Source: an uncultured Bacilli bacterium | Lineage (GTDB): Bacteria > Bacillota_I > Bacilli_A > RF39 > UBA660 | DNA: 34,436 nt | Direction of reading: 5' to 3' | Assembly (NCBI GenBank): GCA_944371315.1 | Contig: CALVXN010000007.1 | Span: forward strand, 1 to 34,436 | In this document: piece by piece, positions 5,288 through 11,667 of the stretch | How positions within the stretch are numbered: the first letter of the stretch is position 1 | Layout: every line of letters begins with the position of its first letter | Position numbers and translations under genes: made by a program | The notes under the pieces: model-generated | Databases searched by the model: none | The model's input: the letters and a program-made list of their open reading frames with translations, nothing else | Told to the model about the DNA's origin: nothing

Positions 5288-6475
5288 CTATATGTCGTAT
5301 GCCTTCTTGTTCTTTAAATGCTTAACTTTGTATGGTAAATTTAACTTATCAAAATCATGTGAATTTTCTCCATGTATAGGAATAATTACTTTGGGCTTTA
5401 CTATATTACAAACTTCGGTAATTCCTTTAGCAGTAGCATGACCACTAGAATGTAAATAATAATATTCTTTTGGAACAAACTTAACAATATTTTCATCAGC
5501 AGTTTTGCCTTGCAAGTATCCTAACCATTGTGAATAAATAAATAAATTGTCCTTGAAATTAGGGCTATTAACAAACTTTTTTGAAAAGTAATTGCTTCGC
5601 ACTAACATACAAAAGCCTCGATTTATCATATCTTCATAAAACTTACCATCAAAACTTTTAACATCTGAAAAATTATAATAATCAGTATGTTTTAAAGTGG
5701 TTTTGGTTACATAATCAAGTATCTCTTTTTGGTAGTCATCACAAATAAATAGTTTAGTTCCTGCTTTTCTATTTGCATGATAGAAAGAAGCTATCCTATC
5801 AATATTGGTAGAAGCACACATAATAAAGACATACTTATTATTTTTTATCAAGTCTATTGCTTCCTTTTGTAATTCAAATTCAGACATAAGGATTTCATCA
5901 ACTCTTGAAAGGGTAGTATGTTCACAAATGAGAATATCAACATTTCCTACATCTTCAAGTATTTTAGGAATAAGTCGACCAAGAGGACCATGCATTCTAA
6001 AATCTCCAGTATGTAAAACTCTTTTACCATCGGCTTCAATAAGAAACATATAACTATCAAAAGCAGAATGGTCTATGCGAATAGGGGTTAATCTCATATC
6101 TCCAATTTCAATAGTTTCTTCAGGTCTAAAAGTTTTAAAAGTTTTAATTCTGTCAATATGTTCTTGAGTAACTTCTGCAATACTAGGCTCTTTCATTCTC
6201 TTTTGGTAGATCGTAAATATTTCTTTGGCTTGTTCTCCAATGTAAATAGGAACTTCTTTCTTAACCTGCATATATTCCCCAATGTGGTCTAAATGATAAT
6301 GAGAAATAAAAACAGCATCGCATTTTTTACTAACCTTAGCAACATTCACTTTTACTTTACTATCACAATTTGGTAGATTAGTTCCAACATCAATAAGTAT
6401 TTTTGCTTTTTTACTTCTAATTTCAGTTACACATCCCCCAATTTGATTAATACCTCTGTGAATTTTGATTTGCAT
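5288..6475 (-). CDS. Beta-CASP metallo-beta-lactamase-fold nuclease (RNase J-like)
   Basis: A 395-residue MBL/beta-CASP protein, the group of RNase J and CPSF-type nucleases. Metal ligands are visible: HYHLDH (59-64), H136 (IDHSAFD), D158 (HTGDFR), and the late histidines H346 (SSGHATA) and H368 (IPIHGEN). It is shorter than RNase J (about 550) and lacks most of the C-terminal domain. It is expected to cut or trim RNA, possibly DNA. It lies 14 bp after ssb and 32 bp before the ClpP-like gene (start at 5255) in one leftward operon. Two places in its message, 6369-6380 and 6202-6211, are complementary to the loop of the candidate small RNA. Confidence 0.88.
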   Translation of the reverse strand: MQIKIHRGINQIGGCVTEIRSKKAKILIDVGTNLPNCDSKVKVNVAKVSKKCDAVFISHYHLDHIGEYMQVKKEVPIYIGEQAKEIFTIYQKRMKEPSIAEVTQEHIDRIKTFKTFRPEETIEIGDMRLTPIRIDHSAFDSYMFLIEADGKRVLHTGDFRMHGPLGRLIPKILEDVGNVDILICEHTTLSRVDEILMSEFELQKEAIDLIKNNKYVFIMCASTNIDRIASFYHANRKAGTKLFICDDYQKEILDYVTKTTLKHTDYYNFSDVKSFDGKFYEDMINRGFCMLVRSNYFSKKFVNSPNFKDNLFIYSQWLGYLQGKTADENIVKFVPKEYYYLHSSGHATAKGITEVCNIVKPKVIIPIHGENSHDFDKLNLPYKVKHLKNKKAYDI

Positions 6476-6489
6476 AAGTATATCCCTTT

Positions 6490-6804
6490 CTACTTTTGAT
6501 TTAATAACTCTCTATTACTTGATAAGAATGTTACTTTTTCAGCAACGACTTTGATTAGATTACCTTCTTTACTTTCTAATCTTCCTCTAATCCCTATTAA
6601 GTCGTTTTTCTTGCAATATTGAAAAACTTTACTTCCAACATAATTTGTTAAATCAATAGGTAAAACATCAGTTTCATAAACACCATTTTGATTTTTGAAA
6701 TTACGACTAATATTCAACATAAGTTGATAAGTAACTTGGTCATTCACTTCAATTTTTTCAACATCATTATATATTTTTCCAATTAGCATAACGTGATTAT
6801 TCAT
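6490..6804 (-). CDS. ssb: Single-stranded DNA-binding protein (SSB family)
   Basis: A 104-residue OB-fold protein opening MNNHVMLIGKIYNDVEKI with 'YQLMLNISRN' and 'DVLPIDL..VGSKVFQYCKKNDLIGIRGRLE', the standard SSB strand pattern. It is shorter than chromosomal SSB and lacks the acidic C-terminal tail that recruits host replication proteins, as in some phage and plasmid SSBs. It probably coats single-stranded DNA exposed by the element's SF3 helicase. GGAGATGA precedes the ATG. It is second in the leftward operon. Confidence 0.88.
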   Translation of the reverse strand: MNNHVMLIGKIYNDVEKIEVNDQVTYQLMLNISRNFKNQNGVYETDVLPIDLTNYVGSKVFQYCKKNDLIGIRGRLESKEGNLIKVVAEKVTFLSSNRELLNQK

Positions 6805-6832
6805 GATTTCATCTCCATTTCTTTATTAGGTT

Positions 6833-7405
6833 TTACATAAACATAGTTCTTTTTTTATCGTAACAATACTTTGAACATCTTTTCAACACAGTTTTTTTTG
6901 GTCTTGTTAATCCTTTCTTATTAAAATAATACCTATTAATTAAATATTTCACATAAGCACTTGTGTACTCTTGATGATATAGATTTTCAATATATCTTTG
7001 CACCTCAGGAATATTTCTGTGTCTCCGAAGTAGCTTTAATTGCTCGGATATATTATTCTTTTGTTCCAGAATGTTTTTAACTACAGGTGGAGTTTTGTCT
7101 CTTACATCAGCAAACTCTTTAAAAGTGATTTTATGATTTAAATACTTGGTTAATTTATAAATATAATATAGAGCTATATGTTTAGTAAATTCAATTTTAA
7201 AATCAAAATCTTGTATTTGCTTAGTGTATAAAACATAAGAATAGTTTTTTTCCTTATTATATACAATAACTTCTTCTCCATTTGGTTTAAGTTTAAGATT
7301 AGTAAAAACTGCTTTTGTCTTATTCTTACTAGTCTTTGCAACTTGAATATTGTTAAAAACTAAGTCTAAAAAGTAATAGACTTCTTTTTCAAAATCTTGC
7401 TTCAT
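6833..7405 (-). CDS. Hypothetical protein, first gene of the SSB operon
   Basis: A basic protein of about 190 residues that I do not recognise. The middle (about 95-150) has predicted helices with KEFADVRDKTPPVVK and LRRHRNIPEVQRYIENL; the end is rich in K, R, Y and C (RCSKYCYDKKRT). No catalytic motif, signal peptide or membrane segment is evident. The start is put at the ATG after AGGTG rather than the TTG five codons upstream. Its place directly before ssb suggests a replication or nucleic-acid role, which is inference only. Confidence 0.7.
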   Translation of the reverse strand: MKQDFEKEVYYFLDLVFNNIQVAKTSKNKTKAVFTNLKLKPNGEEVIVYNKEKNYSYVLYTKQIQDFDFKIEFTKHIALYYIYKLTKYLNHKITFKEFADVRDKTPPVVKNILEQKNNISEQLKLLRRHRNIPEVQRYIENLYHQEYTSAYVKYLINRYYFNKKGLTRPKKTVLKRCSKYCYDKKRTMFM

Positions 7406-7422
7406 CTCCAACACCTGCAATT

Positions 7423-7465
7423 AATATAACATAATGGCTTTTATAAGTCGTAACACAAAATAAAA
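7423..7465 (-). promoter_or_regulatory. Probable promoter region of the SSB-MBL-ClpP operon, repeated at the right end
   Basis: AATATAACATAAT, then TTTTA, AGT, GTAA and ACAAAA is shared in order with 9868-9910 (about 80% identical by eye over 40 bp). Read leftward it offers a TTACGA-like -35 and a TTATAT-like -10 just before the first gene. Being repeated in two non-coding places, it may hold a shared regulator site. Confidence 0.4.
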
Positions 7466-7517
7466 ATAAGAAAGAGTAAAGTTAAATTAAGATAAATATA
7501 CACTTCATCACACAACA

Positions 7518-7547
7518 TAGAAAAAAGGACTTATTAATTAGTCCTTT
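7518..7547 (-). terminator. Terminator of the PH-like/membrane protein operon
   Basis: AAAGGACT (7524-7531) pairs perfectly with AGTCCTTT (7540-7547). Read leftward the stem is followed by a run of T (complement of 7520-7526). It lies about 90 bp after the stop of the membrane-anchored protein at 7635. Confidence 0.75.
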
Positions 7548-7634
7548 ATATATCTGCTTAAAATAAAGTATATATTCATGAATCCCAATGTATTTTTTAA
7601 TATTTTAGTAAGATTTGAAATAAGTGATATTTCA

Positions 7635-8228
7635 TTAATATAACTCTGATGTTATATAATCTACTAAATCAGGATACATTTGCTCAAATTCATCTATTGG
7701 TGCAATAAAATAACCAGTTCCTAAAGTATCTGTGTATCCATCCTTATCAACATCAAAGTATACTTCTCCCAATGTAAAGAAATATTCTTTTTGCCCAGTA
7801 TCCATATAAGTAAAACAAGTGGGATATAAATAAGTTGATAAATCAACAGTATTTTGTCCTGTATAGGCTTGTTCTGTCCAATCATAAGCAATATTTTTAA
7901 CAATATTATATAAGTTAGGATAGTTAGTAGCTAATGCACTATCAAATATTCTTTGGTTATTGACAACATTTGTTATATCTACTGGTGTACCTTTTAAAAA
8001 TTTCTTTTCATCTGCAATGTAAAAGTATTCTGTTACCTCATATCTTTCTACATTAGAGTTTGGAACTTGATTATTGTTTTCTTGATTGTTTTCTTGGCTA
8101 TTATTTTCTTCGCTTGTAGTAAGATTATCATCTTTTTCAGTCAATAAAGCTACCCCAACTCCAAAGCCTATTGTCAACATAAAAATACCTATAATAAGTA
8201 GCACTGCTTTAATTACATCTTTTCTCAT
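7635..8228 (-). CDS. Membrane-anchored extracellular protein, unknown function
   Basis: A 197-residue protein with one N-terminal membrane segment (about 7-30: VIKAVLLIIGIFMLTIGFG, then VGVALL) and no lipobox cysteine, followed by a Q/N/E-rich linker (38-60) and an acidic globular domain (about 62-197) rich in Y, D and T. DVDKDGYTD (about 156-164) resembles a short Ca-binding loop. I do not recognise the family. It is the last of three leftward genes, all probably envelope-linked, and ends before a good terminator. It may be cell-surface cargo such as host-envelope modification or phage exclusion; this is speculation. Confidence 0.75.
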   Translation of the reverse strand: MRKDVIKAVLLIIGIFMLTIGFGVGVALLTEKDDNLTTSEENNSQENNQENNNQVPNSNVERYEVTEYFYIADEKKFLKGTPVDITNVVNNQRIFDSALATNYPNLYNIVKNIAYDWTEQAYTGQNTVDLSTYLYPTCFTYMDTGQKEYFFTLGEVYFDVDKDGYTDTLGTGYFIAPIDEFEQMYPDLVDYITSELY

Positions 8229-8250
8229 TAAACTCTCACTCCTTAAACAT

Positions 8251-9012
8251 TTAATTTAATTCTAATATAACTTCATTTTTGTTGATTCCCACACTATAAC
8301 GATAGTTGCTTCCACTAGCGCTTGGTAAATAGCCAAACCATATTGTATTGGAATCAAAACTATCTATTAGTATATCACTTGTTGTAGTACATTTCACAAT
8401 AATAATATCACCGCTAGTACTATTATATTTGCAACTTATTTCGCTTGGTGATAAATAATCTCCTGCGAGTTTTGAAACAGCAGCTCTTTCAGCACTATCT
8501 CTACGAGAGTTCGTTTCAGCTCCACCTGAAAGCCAATAGACTCCCCAGATAAAAAAACCTATACCTATTATAACAGGTATTAAATCAAAGATATTAACTC
8601 TTATGCTAGTAGCACTATCATCATTACTAACTTGCGCATTATTTAATGTGGTAGTTTGACTTTCTTGGTCAATTGATTCTGATGGCATTTTTTTGACAGA
8701 ATTTATTTCCTTCTGTTCTGTTTTAACATATTCTGTTTGGATTATTTCTTCATTTTTTTGTTGTGATATTTCTCTTAATTGATTAATTAATTGTTGGTCC
8801 TTTTTCATTCCAAGATATGTTGTACTCCCGCCATATTGAATAATATGTAGCTGTTCATCATCTTCATGATATGAAGAATTCTTAATATTAGAGTAAGGGA
8901 TTTTAATCAAATTACCATCATTAGTAGTTATAGTTAGGCTATCGTCTTTTATTTTTAGTATTGCATCATTCTTCTTGTTTCCTTGGATAAGCACTACATT
9001 TAACTTTCTCAT
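8251..9012 (-). CDS. PH-like N-terminal domain protein with one membrane segment
   Basis: A 253-residue protein. Residues 1-90 alternate short beta strands ('LNVVLIQGNKK', 'SLTITTNDGNLIKIPYSNI'), like a bacterial PH/GRAM-type domain. A Q/E/S-rich linker follows (about 90-145), then one strong membrane helix (about 147-165: LIPVIIGIGFFIWGVYWLS) and a small C-terminal beta-rich domain with two cysteines that may be outside. It starts 3 bp after the stop of the smaller PH-like gene, so the two are translationally linked. Function unknown. The paired PH-like genes suggest a membrane-surface sensing or scaffold role. Confidence 0.75.
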   Translation of the reverse strand: MRKLNVVLIQGNKKNDAILKIKDDSLTITTNDGNLIKIPYSNIKNSSYHEDDEQLHIIQYGGSTTYLGMKKDQQLINQLREISQQKNEEIIQTEYVKTEQKEINSVKKMPSESIDQESQTTTLNNAQVSNDDSATSIRVNIFDLIPVIIGIGFFIWGVYWLSGGAETNSRRDSAERAAVSKLAGDYLSPSEISCKYNSTSGDIIIVKCTTTSDILIDSFDSNTIWFGYLPSASGSNYRYSVGINKNEVILELN

Positions 9013-9015
9013 AAA

Positions 9016-9303
9016 CTAGCCTCTTAATTTTTTTATAGCACTTTGAATAGAATTAACCCATTCTTTCCCACCAAAAACAGCAAAAGTTTCGCTTCCATTA
9101 ATAGTTTCGATTATTAAATTATTGGGAAACCCTTTTTTTACATTAGTGATGTTTTCTAATTCAACTTCAAATTCTTTTTTGCCTACATTAACTTTGTGCC
9201 CTTCGAAATATAAAGTTTCATTAGTTAAAATAAGTTTTCCACCTTTACTGCCAAAGCCATGATACCAATTAGCAGCACCACTTTTTAAAATTTCTTCTTT
9301 CAT
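9016..9303 (-). CDS. GRAM/bacterial PH-domain protein
   Basis: A 95-residue single-domain protein with the order 'GKLILTNETLYFEGH', 'FEVELENITNVKK', 'NLIIETINGSETFAVFG', then 'EWVNSIQSAIKKL', as in GRAM/bPH domains: strand pairs followed by a C-terminal helix. TAAGGAGGAG precedes the start. It heads the leftward operon, divergent from an XRE gene across operator-like repeats, and is probably repressed by that regulator. Such domains bind membranes or proteins; a specific role here is not known. Confidence 0.75.
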   Translation of the reverse strand: MKEEILKSGAANWYHGFGSKGGKLILTNETLYFEGHKVNVGKKEFEVELENITNVKKGFPNNLIIETINGSETFAVFGGKEWVNSIQSAIKKLRG

Positions 9304-9360
9304 TTTTTCTCCTCCTTACTATTTATTATAGCATAAATAATAATATTTGAAAATATATTT

Positions 9361-9458
9361 TTAAGTTATTTACTTAAATTATTTAAGTATTTAATTTATG
9401 GTTAAATTCTTGCTTTTTACCGATAATATTACTGATATTTATTAAGTTATTTGCTTAA
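9361..9458. promoter_or_regulatory. Operator repeats between the PH-like operon and XRE gene
   Basis: TTAAGTTATTTACTTAA (9361-9377) and TTAAGTTATTTGCTTAA (9442-9458) are 16/17 identical, each with palindromic TTAAG/CTTAA ends. Another TTTAAGTATTTAA lies between them (about 9382). The right copy abuts the ribosome site of the XRE gene. This pattern suits autoregulation by that protein and repression of the leftward operon. Confidence 0.65.
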
Positions 9459-9474
9459 TATAAAGGAGGCTTAT

Positions 9475-9777
9475 ATGAACTATACCGACGAAAACAGAAA
9501 AGTGCTTTTACAAAAAATAGGAAAAAACATTAATTACTATCGTTATCATTGTAATAACATAAAGATAATGAATGATAAGGGCTTCGTAACCATTGAAAAG
9601 CTAGCAGAAGAAATAGACAGTAGTCCAAATATGCTTTATAACTTAACAGCTAAGAAAGTGGAACAAGGAGTATCTGTAATATTTTTAGATAAATTAGCTC
9701 GTGTATTAGATGTAAGTTTGAGTTGTTTCTTTTTAAATACACCATTACAAAATCCACCAAGATATAAAGAACAATAA
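9475..9777 (+). CDS. XRE-family regulator of the right-end module
   Basis: A 100-residue helix-turn-helix protein: 'GFVTIEKLAEEIDSSPNMLYNLT' then 'VSVIFLDKLARVLDVSLSCFF'. This is an XRE fold with little beyond the DNA-binding domain. The start is the ATG at 9475 after AAAGGAGG; an earlier in-frame start would overlap the operator. It is divergent from the PH-like operon and flanked by matching operators, so it probably represses itself and that operon, independently of the CI/Cro pair at the other end. Confidence 0.85.
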   Translation: MNYTDENRKVLLQKIGKNINYYRYHCNNIKIMNDKGFVTIEKLAEEIDSSPNMLYNLTAKKVEQGVSVIFLDKLARVLDVSLSCFFLNTPLQNPPRYKEQ

Positions 9778-9832
9778 TAATTATATAAGTAAGTACTTAT
9801 CAACAAATTTATTATTCTAATACAATAGTTTT

Positions 9833-9857
9833 AGATGTTATATTATTTCTAACATCT
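9833..9857. repeat. Inverted repeat after the XRE gene
   Basis: AGATGTTA (9833-9840) and TAACATCT (9850-9857) form a perfect 8-bp inverted repeat with a 9-nt spacer. There is no T-tract, so it is either a weak terminator of the XRE gene or a protein-binding site. Confidence 0.45.
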
Positions 9858-9888
9858 GTAAATAATATAACATAATAATTTTTAGAAG

Positions 9889-9917
9889 TTGTAATACAAA
9901 ACAAAAAGAGGTATAAT
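9889..9917 (+). promoter_or_regulatory. Outward-facing promoter at the element's right end
   Basis: TTGTAA (9889-9894), a 17-bp spacer and TATAAT (9912-9917) form a good rightward promoter with no element gene downstream. In the integrated state it reads through the arm sites into the 5S 3' half. In a circular form it would read across the joined ends into the element's own 5S gene. Confidence 0.6.
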
Positions 9918-9952
9918 AATCATAAATAAGAAATACGCAGAAGTAAATTTAA

Positions 9953-9974
9953 AGGTGTCCCATTAGGTGTCCCA
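9953..9974 (+). repeat. Right arm-type sites
   Basis: AGGTGTCCCA occurs at 9953-9962 and 9965-9974, the same sequence, spacing and orientation as the pair at 361-382. It lies about 107 bp inside the right core; the left pair lies about 235 bp inside its core, the extra length being the 5S gene. Confidence 0.75.
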
Positions 9975-10081
9975 AAAACTAAAATAAAGTATAATAATTT
10001 GTAATATTTTAAGATATTTTCAATAAATTAAAAACCACTTTAAAACAAGGTAGAATAAGATATAATAATAGTGTAATTCGT

Positions 10082-10097
10082 CCATCCCGAACAGAGA
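10082..10097 (+). repeat. attR core (direct repeat)
   Basis: Identical to 110-125. Upstream sequence (GTGTAATTCGT) does not fit 5S while downstream sequence does, so this is where element DNA ends and host 5S resumes. Confidence 0.85.
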
Positions 10098-10151
10098 AGT
10101 TAAGACCTAATACGCCGAAGATAGTGTAATGCGAAAATAGGTAGTTGCCAA
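10098..10151 (+). rRNA. rrf: 5S rRNA, 3' half of host gene
   Basis: The second half of the split 5S gene: GAAGTTAAGA region, helix II partner ACCTAA, the ACGCCGAAGATAGT block, and helix I partner GTTGCCAA (10144-10151), which pairs with TTGGTAAC at 77-84. A run of nine T follows. By itself it lacks any promoter-proximal half, so it cannot give a normal 5S unless the element excises. Confidence 0.9.
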
Positions 10152-10200
10152 TTTTTTTTTGCAATAAATTATGAAAATAAATAAATCGTAAAATAATATT

Positions 10201-10228
10201 CTTATACCTTGTATAAGTTTTTTTTTTA
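10201..10228 (+). terminator. rRNA operon terminator
   Basis: CTTATAC-CTT-GTATAAG followed by about eleven T is a strong intrinsic terminator, about 50 bp past the 5S 3' end. It would also stop transcription leaving the element rightward before tsaE. Confidence 0.85.
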
Positions 10229-10238
10229 ATTTATAATG
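10209..10238 (+). promoter_or_regulatory. Promoter of the tsaE operon
   Basis: TTGTAT (10209-10214), an 18-bp spacer and TATAAT (10233-10238). The -35 box overlaps the terminator hairpin. tsaE starts at 10257 after AGGTGATAA. Confidence 0.55.
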
Positions 10239-10256
10239 ATATCAGGTGATAAATAA

Positions 10257-10709
10257 ATGGAATTTAAATATACATCAAGGTCAGTAGAAGACACATTAAC
10301 AATTGCACAAAACATTGAAAGTGAAAAATTTCCAAATATGATAATATGCTTAGAAGGTGAACTTGGAAGTGGTAAAACTGTATTTACAAAAGGCTTTGCA
10401 TCTGCATTAGGCATTAAAGATACAATAACTAGTCCAACATTTAATATAATAAAAGAATATTTAAATGGGGAAATGCCTTTATATCATATGGATGTTTATC
10501 GCTTAGAAGAAACAGATGAAGATATCGGTATAAATGATTATTTTAACAAAAATGGCATTACAATTATAGAATGGGCAGATATAATAAATGATATATTACC
10601 ATCAGAAAGACTTGTTATTAAATTTAAAGTTATAGATGAGGACACACGAGTATTAGTATTTATCCCATATGGGGAAAAATACGAAGAATTATGTAGTGCC
10701 GTATTATAA
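10257..10709 (+). CDS. tsaE: tRNA t6A synthesis ATPase TsaE
   Basis: A 150-residue P-loop ATPase that drives the cycle of the TsaB-TsaD-TsaE complex, which transfers threonylcarbamoyl to A37 of ANN-decoding tRNAs in the cytoplasm. Walker A is GELGSGKT (34-41), followed by 'ITSPTFNIIKEY' (about 59-70) and 'IIEWAD' near 103. Length is normal. It leads an operon with tsaB (starting at the last base of its stop codon), rimI and tsaD, the common Firmicute order. It is the first gene beyond the mobile element and the rRNA terminator. Confidence 0.95.
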   Translation: MEFKYTSRSVEDTLTIAQNIESEKFPNMIICLEGELGSGKTVFTKGFASALGIKDTITSPTFNIIKEYLNGEMPLYHMDVYRLEETDEDIGINDYFNKNGITIIEWADIINDILPSERLVIKFKVIDEDTRVLVFIPYGEKYEELCSAVL

Positions 10710-11269
10710 TGAATACATTACTTATAGATACACATTTTTTAGATATTATAATAATCTTATTAAAAGATGGAAAAGTTGTTGATAAAGGAGAAGTTATCAA
10801 CAAAAAAAATAATAGCGAGTATATAATGCCAACAATTATCAAAGTTATTGATGGTATAAAATTAGATGAAATTATAATAGTAAATGGCCCAGGATCATTT
10901 ACTGGTGTTCGGTTAGGTGTTACTATTGCTAAATCACTAGCATATTTATTAAATATACCAATAAAAACTATAACTACATTAGAAGTAATGGCAATCTCTA
11001 ATAAATCATATAAAGTGGCATTTAGTGATAACAATGGTTATTATTTAGGAGAATTTAATAGTAATTTTGATAAAAGAAAAGAGTATAAATACATAGATAA
11101 TAAGGAGTTTATTAATAATTATAATGAATATGATACTAATTATAATATAAATGCTGAGGAGATTTACAAATTTTTAATTAACCGTGAATCTACTAACCCT
11201 CATATTGTAAATCCAATATACGTTAAAAAAATAGGTGTTGAAAATGATAAGAAAAGCGATAATAAATGA
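10709..11269 (+). CDS. tsaB: tRNA t6A synthesis scaffold TsaB
   Basis: A 186-residue ASKHA-fold partner of TsaD in t6A synthesis. It opens MNTLLIDT and carries IIIVNGPGSFTGVRLGV (about 53-69), the signature of the family. It is short beside typical TsaB (about 220-235), the loss being in the C-terminal half. Translation is coupled to tsaE (TAATG overlap at 10709) and its 3' end overlaps rimI by 26 bp. The stop codon is TGA, which shows that TGA is not a Trp codon here. Confidence 0.9.
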   Translation: MNTLLIDTHFLDIIIILLKDGKVVDKGEVINKKNNSEYIMPTIIKVIDGIKLDEIIIVNGPGSFTGVRLGVTIAKSLAYLLNIPIKTITTLEVMAISNKSYKVAFSDNNGYYLGEFNSNFDKRKEYKYIDNKEFINNYNEYDTNYNINAEEIYKFLINRESTNPHIVNPIYVKKIGVENDKKSDNK

Positions 11270-11663
11270 TTTAACGGATATAAATGATTTAGGATCAAAA
11301 TTACATAAAAATTTTGAAATAACATATCATATGGAAACAGAAATTAACAACATAAATTCAATTGTTTTAGTCCATGAAGAAGAAAAAAGAATAAATGGAT
11401 ATTTATATGCAATAAAAACAATAGATAATATTGATATATTAAGCATATTTGTTGATGAAAAATATCGAAAAAAAAACATTGGGCTTAATTTAATGTTAGA
11501 ACTAATAAATAACAATCGTTTCCATGAAGAAACTATTATGTTAGAAGTATCAACAGATAATAGACCGGCTATTAATTTGTATAAAAAGGTTGGATTTCAA
11601 ATAATAAATGTTAGAAAAAATTATTACGAAAATAAAGATGCTTACGTTATGAAATGGGGGTAA
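11244..11663 (+). CDS. rimI: GNAT acetyltransferase RimI-like
   Basis: A 139-residue GNAT protein, expected to acetylate an N-terminal alanine of a ribosomal or other protein. The fold shows 'DILSIFVDEKYRKKNIGLNLMLELI' (acetyl-CoA-binding loop, though the usual Q/RxxGxG/A reads RKKNIG) and 'TIMLEVSTDNRPAINLYKKVGFQ', the classic RimI C-terminal motif. I start it at the ATG after AGGTG inside the end of tsaB. It lies between tsaB and tsaD. Confidence 0.88.
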   Translation: MIRKAIINDLTDINDLGSKLHKNFEITYHMETEINNINSIVLVHEEEKRINGYLYAIKTIDNIDILSIFVDEKYRKKNIGLNLMLELINNNRFHEETIMLEVSTDNRPAINLYKKVGFQIINVRKNYYENKDAYVMKWG

Positions 11664-11667
11664 TAAT

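Larger units (their letters stand above)
110..10081 (+). mobile_element. Integrative element inserted in the 5S rRNA gene (9,972 bp)
   Basis: The ends are defined by a 16-bp direct repeat, CCATCCCGAACAGAGA, at 110-125 and 10082-10097. Both copies lie inside the two halves of one 5S gene. The interior holds a tyrosine integrase beside the left end, arm-type repeats near both ends, CI/Cro-like regulators, an excisionase-like protein, an SF3 helicase with an origin-like region, SSB and cargo. No relaxase, type IV secretion, terminase or capsid gene was recognised, so it looks like a replicating satellite (PICI-like layout) rather than an ICE or prophage. It carries a replacement 5S gene. How it moves between cells is not visible. 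Confidence 0.88.

Noticed and set aside
7721-7903. A separate 60-residue leftward frame within the membrane-anchored protein gene
   Set aside because: It is a frame-shifted shadow of the 7635-8228 gene with no start signal.
371-9777. Integrative conjugative element
   Set aside because: No relaxase, coupling protein or VirB4-like ATPase sequence was seen in any element gene.
222-10151. Crossover within the inner 5S (shared CCATCCCGAACA)
   Set aside because: A hybrid of 189-233 with 10093-10151 would not form helix I (AGTTGTG against GTTGCCAA) or helix II, whereas 77-125 with 10098-10151 does both.
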